From contig DKGH01000205.1 of NCBI GenBank assembly GCA_002453165.1, forward strand, positions 33,414-44,487: a stretch of DNA of 11,074 nucleotides. The letters run 5' to 3'. The stretch comes from Verrucomicrobia bacterium UBA6775. GTDB taxonomy: Bacteria; Verrucomicrobiota; Verrucomicrobiia; Limisphaerales; UBA1096. This document shows positions 6,736 to 11,074 of this stretch, piece by piece. The translations under genes were made by a program, and so were the position numbers. Position 1 is the stretch's first letter, and each line of letters begins with the position of its first letter. Under the pieces are notes generated by a model that made no database searches, was not told the origin of the DNA, and saw nothing but the letters and a program-made list of their open reading frames with translations.

Positions 6736-6748
6736 ACCCCGTCGGGGT
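6736..6748 (-). other. Short GC-rich hairpin between two operon genes
   Basis: The sequence ACCCCGTCGGGGT has 5-bp arms around a 3-nt loop and lies in the 39-bp gap between the 119-aa gene and the dioxygenase gene. No U-tract follows on the minus strand, so it is not a classical terminator. It could be an intercistronic processing or attenuation hairpin, or chance. Confidence 0.3.
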
Positions 6749-6756
6749 GCGGCGGG

Positions 6757-7116
6757 TTACGCCTCGTCACCGGAGCGGTTAAATCCGATGTCCCGATTGA
6801 ATGGGCTGGGCTGGTCATAACCCTTGACGTCCGGAAAATGTAGCACGGTAGCGATCGCCCCCCACGGGAGCATGGCGGAAGCATCCACCTCCTGCATCGA
6901 TTCTGGCACCCAGATTCCGGAGTCATCACCGACACGCGTCGGCAGCTCGAAATCCGGGAACTGCACCCATAGGCCGGTCTCGTCGTAGCCCAGTACCTTG
7001 GCAAAAAACTTCTCCTGCGAAATGCCAATCGGCTCTAGAATCTCCGGCGTCTTCAACACCACCAGCACCACGTCGTTGATGGCGCGGGCGATGGTCATCA
7101 TTAATTTGTCACTCAT
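6757..7116 (-). CDS. Conserved-looking protein of unknown function, 119 aa
   Basis: I do not recognise this protein. It is 119 aa, has no signal peptide or membrane segment and is acidic at its C-terminus. The N-terminal half has alternating hydrophobic strands: NDVVLVVLKTPEIL (residues 14-27), EKFFAKVLGYDETGLWVQFP (35-54). This looks like a small beta-rich domain, possibly a small barrel, though that is only an impression. The middle has VPESMQEVDASAMLPWGAIA then TVLHFP, and the tail is polar and probably disordered. ATG 7116 is the natural start; no Shine-Dalgarno site is evident. It is the first gene of the leftward set with the dioxygenase (39 bp downstream) and the LolA-like gene, and it faces a DUF1501 gene across a 149-bp gap. 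Codon use and clean spacing support a real gene. Confidence 0.7.
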   Translation of the reverse strand: MSDKLMMTIARAINDVVLVVLKTPEILEPIGISQEKFFAKVLGYDETGLWVQFPDFELPTRVGDDSGIWVPESMQEVDASAMLPWGAIATVLHFPDVKGYDQPSPFNRDIGFNRSGDEA

Positions 7117-7265
7117 ATGGTTGCGATCAAAAGGTCGGCCAGAAAACTAGCTCCACCCCTTTGCCGCCGCAATGCAAACCTTGGCCAAGCGTAGAATCAA
7201 CCTGTTTTTAAGGTGCTATTTCGGCTCGCATTCAATCACCCATATGCTAGTTTCAGCCCGTTCAA
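7117..7265. promoter_or_regulatory. Divergent intergenic region, presumed promoters both ways
   Basis: This 149-bp gap separates the leftward 119-aa gene from the rightward DUF1501 gene, so promoters for both must lie here or inside the genes. I see no convincing -35/-10 pair. Its clearest element is a palindrome copy, CTTGGCCAAG at 7180-7189. An 8-bp inverted repeat (AAACTAGC at 7144-7151 and GCTAGTTT at 7246-7253) is weak. Confidence 0.35.
7180..7189. repeat. CTTGGCCAAG palindrome in the divergent gap
   Basis: This is an exact 10-bp core with the right flank CG as in the 14-mer, while the left flank is AC instead of CG. It lies 63 bp from the 119-aa gene start and 76 bp from the DUF1501 start. 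A partial copy, CGCTTGGCCAA (7277-7287), follows within the start of the DUF1501 gene. Confidence 0.75.
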
Positions 7266-8711
7266 ATGAATCCGAACGCTTGGCCAAATCGTCGAGAGTT
7301 CCTCTCCCGGGCATGGAACGGGATCGGGGCACTGGGTTTGAGTGGGTTGCTGGCGGACGAACTGCGCGCCTCAACCGAGAATAAATTTGACCCGTTAGCG
7401 GCGCAGTTAACGCACTTTCCGCGCAAGGCCAAAAACTGCATTTTTCTCTTCATGCAGGGCGGGGTCAGCCAGATGGACTCGTTCGAGCACAAGCCCAAGC
7501 TGCGCGAGCTTCATGGCAAACCGCTCTCCCGTATCCCGGAAATTTCCGGCGAACTTCAGGGCCGCCTCTCTTTTCCGCACGTCACCATCGGCAGCCCGTT
7601 TGAATTTGCCCAGCACGGCCAGAGCGGCCGCTGGCTCTCCGACCGCTTCCCGCATTTGTCGAGCCACGTGGACGACCTCGCCTTCATTCACGGCATCAAG
7701 ACCGACAACCAGAATCACGGCCCATCCACGCTGCACGTCAACACCGGCAGCCAGTTTCCCGGCAGCCCATCCGTTGGCTCGTGGATCAGCTACGGCCTCG
7801 GCAGCGGCAACCGCAACATGCCGGGCTACGTGGTCATTCAGGATCCCCGCGGCGCACCGGTCAACGGTGCGGCCATCTGGAGCAACGGCTTTCTGCCGGC
7901 CGCCTATCAGGGCACCCTGCTCCGCCCGACCGGCACGCCAATCCTGAACCTCGCCTCACCCAAGGGCATCTCCCGTCAGCGACAACGACGCGAGATGGAC
8001 GCCCTGCAGTGGCTCAACCAGCGGCACCTCGCCAGACGTGGCAGCGACAGCGAACTCGAGGCCCGCATCAGTGCCTACGAACTGGCGTTCCGCATGCAGA
8101 CCGAGGCACCTGAGCTGATGGACCTCAGCAACGAGCCGGAGTATGTGAAAAATCTTTACGGTCTCGACAACGGCACCACTGCCTCATTCGGTCGGCAATG
8201 CCTGCTCGCGCGGCGTCTGGTCGAGAGTGGCGTGCGTCACACACTGCTGGTTCACGGTGTACAGATCAGTTCCTCAAGTTGGGATGACCACGGCAACGTC
8301 AAGGGCGGCATGATCCGCCACTGTGCCGAAGTCGACAAACCAGTGTCCGGCCTGCTCGCCGACCTCAAGCAACGCGGGTTGCTCGACGAAACGCTCGTCG
8401 TCTGGGCCTCCGAGATGGGCCGCACCCCGTTCAAGAACGGCGGCATGTCCGGCAACCCCGGCCGCGAGCACAACTCATGGGCACTCACCATGTGGATGGC
8501 CGGCGGCGACGTGAAGGGCGGCACTACCGCCGGCGCGACCGACGAGTTCAGCCTGCGCGGCATCGGTGAAACCATTCACGTCCGCGACGTGCACGCGACC
8601 ATCCTCGACCTCATGGGCCTCAACCAGGAGAACGTCAACTTCAAGCACGCCGGCCGCATCCGCAAGCTGACCGATATCGGGGGCCGAATCCTGAAGGAAG
8701 TCGTTGCCTGA
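7266..8711 (+). CDS. DUF1501 family exported protein (paralogue 2, divergent)
   Basis: This 481-aa protein has a Tat-type leader NRREFLSRAWNGIGALGLSG (residues 8-27). Family motifs: FMQGGVSQMDSFEHKP (62-77), NQNHGPSTLHVNTGS (148-162), SWDDHG (338-343), WASEMGRTP (380-388), GREHN (399-403) and VRDVHATILDLMGL (439-452), ending in LTDIGGRILKEVV. It belongs to a different branch from the other two copies: GGVSQ replaces GGPSQ, NHGPS replaces NHDPA, WASEMGRTP replaces WGGEFGRTV and REHN replaces RDHHP, so some putative metal-site residues differ. ATG 7266 is the natural start, just before the leader. Its 3' end overlaps the next gene by 8 bp. Unlike the first copy it has no DUF1553 partner on its own strand in the window. 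Enzymatic activity is unknown. Confidence 0.95.
   Translation: MNPNAWPNRREFLSRAWNGIGALGLSGLLADELRASTENKFDPLAAQLTHFPRKAKNCIFLFMQGGVSQMDSFEHKPKLRELHGKPLSRIPEISGELQGRLSFPHVTIGSPFEFAQHGQSGRWLSDRFPHLSSHVDDLAFIHGIKTDNQNHGPSTLHVNTGSQFPGSPSVGSWISYGLGSGNRNMPGYVVIQDPRGAPVNGAAIWSNGFLPAAYQGTLLRPTGTPILNLASPKGISRQRQRREMDALQWLNQRHLARRGSDSELEARISAYELAFRMQTEAPELMDLSNEPEYVKNLYGLDNGTTASFGRQCLLARRLVESGVRHTLLVHGVQISSSSWDDHGNVKGGMIRHCAEVDKPVSGLLADLKQRGLLDETLVVWASEMGRTPFKNGGMSGNPGREHNSWALTMWMAGGDVKGGTTAGATDEFSLRGIGETIHVRDVHATILDLMGLNQENVNFKHAGRIRKLTDIGGRILKEVVA
8694..8700 (+). promoter_or_regulatory. Shine-Dalgarno-like site supporting TTG start at 8704
   Basis: AAGGAAG ends 3 bp before TTG 8704, its GGA core 5 bp before it. 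It also encodes part of the DUF1501 C-terminus, so it may be incidental, but it makes the overlapping TTG start credible and suggests translational coupling. Confidence 0.4.
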
Positions 8712-9585
8712 TCCCGGCTTGGAGCGCAGCTTCACCCAACCCGTGGCATCGGACTCCCGCACAACGTGGTGGCTCTGGCCCAACCTGCTCAACTTGGACT
8801 CGCCGTTGCTGGCGGTCATCTGGCAGGAACAATTCGCACGCATCGCCGGGGTAAACCTCGCGTTCGGTGACCGGCTGCTCCTCTTTTGCTGCACGTGGCT
8901 CGTTTACTGCGCCGATCGTGTGCTGGACATGGCCGACTCGGACGCCCGGGCCGAGACCGGCCGGCACGCCATCCACAAAAAGGGTCGCCCCATCTGGCTG
9001 GGCGTATCTGTCGTGATGTTCGTCACAGCGCTGGTCATCGCCATCACCCGGCTCAATGCCGAGGCATGGCTGGCCGGCAGCTTCGTGTTCGCCCTTACTG
9101 CCGTCCACTTTGCTGCCACGCATTGGTGGCCCGTGTTGCGCACCCGCCTTTGGCCCAAGGAATGGCACGTCGGCCTCGTGTTTGCCGTCGGCTGCGCACT
9201 ACAAGTCTGGGCGGTGCAACCAGACGTCTGGCCAAGTCTCCTGCCGGCGGTGCTCGGTTTCGGTGCCCTGTGCGCCATGAGCTGTTCGCACATCACGACG
9301 TGGGAAGTCGTCACCGCCGACCGGCGTGATGCTGACTCCCTGCTCAACGCCCACCCTTGGTTCATCCGTCGGTTGTCGTGGTTTGACATAGCGCTTGGCC
9401 TGCTCGCCCTCACGCTGGCCGCCGCGCTTGGCCAAGCGGAAATCCAAAAGGCACTCTGCGCCGTCGCGTTGAGTGCCCTTGGCCTCGCGTGGCTGCACGA
9501 CCGCTGCAACCGCTACAGGGCCGATTTCCTCCGAACCATGGCCGACATCGGTCTCTACACTCCCCTCTTCTTTTTACCATTCTAG
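8704..9585 (+). CDS. Polytopic membrane protein, faintly UbiA-like
   Basis: This 293-aa integral membrane protein has about seven or eight hydrophobic segments: roughly 55-71, 98-116, 121-137, 156-172, 178-197, 224-242, 249-264 and 282-293. After the first comes YCADRVLDMADSD (68-80), and after the fifth EVVTADRRDADSLL (201-214). Two Asp-rich loops in these places recall the two Asp motifs of UbiA prenyltransferases, but neither matches the consensus exactly, so prenyl transfer is only a suggestion. The start TTG 8704 overlaps the DUF1501 end by 8 bp and has AAGGAAG (8694-8700) at a suitable distance, one of the few Shine-Dalgarno-like sites in the window; a GTG further in is possible. A palindrome copy encodes ALGQA (241-245) at a membrane-segment end. 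Probably cotranscribed with the DUF1501 gene. Confidence 0.75.
   Translation: MPDPGLERSFTQPVASDSRTTWWLWPNLLNLDSPLLAVIWQEQFARIAGVNLAFGDRLLLFCCTWLVYCADRVLDMADSDARAETGRHAIHKKGRPIWLGVSVVMFVTALVIAITRLNAEAWLAGSFVFALTAVHFAATHWWPVLRTRLWPKEWHVGLVFAVGCALQVWAVQPDVWPSLLPAVLGFGALCAMSCSHITTWEVVTADRRDADSLLNAHPWFIRRLSWFDIALGLLALTLAAALGQAEIQKALCAVALSALGLAWLHDRCNRYRADFLRTMADIGLYTPLFFLPF
9425..9438. repeat. Perfect 14-bp palindrome CGCTTGGCCAAGCG in membrane-protein gene
   Basis: This exact copy of the 14-mer lies inside the polytopic membrane-protein gene and encodes ALGQA (residues 241-245), the same peptide as in the LolA-like signal sequence. A half copy GCGCTTGGCC lies at 9391-9400, 25 bp to the left. Confidence 0.9.
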
Positions 9586-9621
9586 CCAAACACAAAATGG
9601 AGAGGTGAGCCTTCGAGTCCG

Positions 9622-9635
9622 CGCTTGGCCAAGCG
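9622..9635. repeat. Perfect 14-bp palindrome CGCTTGGCCAAGCG, convergent gap
   Basis: This exact 14-mer lies in the 51-bp gap between the stop of the rightward membrane-protein gene (9585) and the stop of the leftward DUF1501 gene (9637), one base from the latter. No U-tract follows on either strand. It mirrors the placement of the copy at 5158. Confidence 0.9.
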
Positions 9636-9636
9636 G

Positions 9637-11074
9637 TCAGGACAAAAGGCCCTTGACCACGTTGCCGTGGACGTCGGTGAGGCGGTAGTGCCGGCCCTGA
9701 AACTTGAAGGTCAGCTTTTCGTGGTCAATGCCGAGGCAGTGCAGCATCGTCGCGTGCAGATCGTAAACCGGCACTGGATTCTCGACGACGTTGAATGAAA
9801 AATCGTCGGTGGTGCCGTAGGTGGTGCCGCCCTTGATGCCACCGCCGGCGAGCCACATGCTGAAGCAGCGCGGGTGATGGTCCCGCCCGTATTTCTCCAT
9901 GTTCAATCCGCCCTGCGCATAAACTGTGCGGCCGAATTCCCCACCCCAAATAATAAGCGTCTCGTCGAGCATCCCCCGCTGCTTGAGGTCCGCGATCAGA
10001 GCGGCGGATGACTGGTCGATGTCGCCGCATTGCAGCGGCAGATCGCGCGGGGTGTCGCTGTGATGATCCCAGCCGCGGTGGTAAAGCTGAATGAAACGCA
10101 CACCGCGCTCGGCAAGGCGCCGAGCCAGCAGGCAGTTGGCCGCAAACGTACCAGGCTTGCGCGCGTTCTCTCCGTACAACTTGAAAATACTCTCCGGCTC
10201 GGACTTCGTGTCCATTAACTCCGGCACGGACGCCTGCATGCGGTACGCCATCTCGGCCTGCTGAATCCGGGTGACAATTTCGGGATCGCCCAGACGCTCG
10301 TGATGCGCCTTATTCAGCGCCTGACCAAGGTCGAGCATTCGGCGGCGGCGGCCGGCCGAGATGCCCTTCGGATTTGCAAGGTACAAAACCGGATCACCGA
10401 TTGAGCGAAACTGCACACCCTGATGTTCGGACGGCAAAAAGCCGCTGCCCCAAAGCCGGGCGTACAAAGCCTGTGAATTGCGCTTGGCACTGCCCTGCGA
10501 GAGCATCACGACAAAGGCCGGCAAATCGGCGCTCTCGCTGCCGAGTCCGTAGCTCGCCCACGCCCCGGCACTGGGCCGGCCGGCCTGCTGGAAGCCGGTC
10601 TGGAAAAACGTGACCGCCGGGTCGTGGTTAATCGCCTGCGTTTGCATCGAGCGCACGACGGCGATCTCGTCCGCAACCCCGGCGAGATGCGGAAGAGTCT
10701 CCCCCAACTCGACCCCGCCCTGCCCGTGGCGCTCGAACTTGAAAACCGATTTGCAGATGCGTTTGTCCTTCTGCCGGGACGTCATGCCGGTGAGGCGTTG
10801 CCCCTGAAAAAACGACGAGTCGAGCGGCTCCCCGTGGCGTCGGGTGACCTCCCGTTTGTTGTCGAACAGCTCGAACTGCGACGGTGCCCCGTTTTGAAAC
10901 AGATAAATGACCCGCTTGGCCTTGGGTGCGAAGTTCGGAAAACCGGGCAAGCCCCCCACCCGCTCGGCCGGTGCCGACGCGAACAGGCCGGGGTTAAGCA
11001 GCGACGCCAGTGCCGCGGAACCGATGCCAGCACTCGCGCGGCCAAGGAACTGCCGACGTGTCTCGAAAAGGGCT
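9637..11074 (-). CDS. DUF1501 family exported protein (paralogue 3), 5' end cut
   Basis: At least 478 residues are visible and the frame is still open at the right edge. The visible N-terminus is a Tat-type leader (ETRRQFLGRASAGIGSAALA), so the start codon must lie only a few codons beyond the window; the internal GTG at 10959 is not the start. Motifs: FAPKAKRVIYLFQNGAPSQF then ELFD, MQTQAINHDPA, RGWDHHSD, WGGEFGRTVYAQGG, GRDHHPRCFSMWLAGGG, VYDLHATMLHCLGI and the ending LTDVHGNVVKGLLS. It is clearly closer to paralogue 1 (828-2273) than to paralogue 2, sharing the HDPA, GGEFGRTVY and RDHHP forms; GAPSQ replaces GGPSQ. By family habit a DUF1553 gene should lie upstream, to the right of the window. 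Activity is unknown. Confidence 0.95.
   Translation of the reverse strand, partial: ALFETRRQFLGRASAGIGSAALASLLNPGLFASAPAERVGGLPGFPNFAPKAKRVIYLFQNGAPSQFELFDNKREVTRRHGEPLDSSFFQGQRLTGMTSRQKDKRICKSVFKFERHGQGGVELGETLPHLAGVADEIAVVRSMQTQAINHDPAVTFFQTGFQQAGRPSAGAWASYGLGSESADLPAFVVMLSQGSAKRNSQALYARLWGSGFLPSEHQGVQFRSIGDPVLYLANPKGISAGRRRRMLDLGQALNKAHHERLGDPEIVTRIQQAEMAYRMQASVPELMDTKSEPESIFKLYGENARKPGTFAANCLLARRLAERGVRFIQLYHRGWDHHSDTPRDLPLQCGDIDQSSAALIADLKQRGMLDETLIIWGGEFGRTVYAQGGLNMEKYGRDHHPRCFSMWLAGGGIKGGTTYGTTDDFSFNVVENPVPVYDLHATMLHCLGIDHEKLTFKFQGRHYRLTDVHGNVVKGLLS

Noticed and set aside
7144..7253. 8-bp inverted repeat AAACTAGC/GCTAGTTT in the divergent gap
   Set aside because: The arms are short and 94 bp apart, so chance is a sufficient explanation.

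Overview
The window is high-GC bacterial DNA whose gene content points to the Planctomycetota-Verrucomicrobiota group. It holds the end of a DUF1553 protein, three DUF1501 proteins with Tat-type leaders and a secreted formylglycine sulfatase, all families strongly expanded there. Few genes have a clear Shine-Dalgarno site. I lean towards Verrucomicrobiota, but that rests on recalled family distribution. No rRNA, tRNA, CRISPR array, transposase or phage gene is visible.

Layout. Bases 1-5148 read rightward: the 3' end of a DUF1553 gene (1-624), a 150-bp nested inverted-repeat element (656-803), a DUF1501 gene (828-2273), an exported endonuclease/exonuclease/phosphatase protein (2315-3220), a broken gene region (3217-3545) and a sulfatase (3604-5148). 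Bases 5178-7116 read leftward as a compact probable operon: a 119-aa protein of unknown function, an exported intradiol-type dioxygenase and a secreted LolA-like protein. A 149-bp divergent gap follows. A second DUF1501 gene (7266-8711) then reads rightward and overlaps a polytopic membrane protein with a faint UbiA-like look (8704-9585). A third DUF1501 gene reads leftward from beyond the right edge to 9637.

How the genes fit together. Most products carry Sec- or Tat-type export signals, so the region looks like a set of cell-envelope or periplasmic proteins. The sulfatase suggests use of sulfated polysaccharide, and DUF1553/DUF1501 pairs usually accompany such gene sets. The actual substrate cannot be read from the sequence.

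The most unusual signal is not a gene. The 10-bp palindrome CTTGGCCAAG occurs nine times in 11 kb, where about 0.01 would be expected by chance. Four copies extend to the perfect 14-mer CGCTTGGCCAAGCG and one of those to 16 bp. Perfect 14-mers occupy both convergent gene gaps, and other copies lie in a signal-peptide coding stretch, a membrane-protein coding stretch and the divergent gap. This resembles a highly iterated palindrome such as cyanobacterial HIP1, but with a different sequence. Two other structures deserve attention: the nested inverted repeat at 656-803, and the decayed gene at 3217-3545 that still keeps an ATGA coupling to the gene before it.
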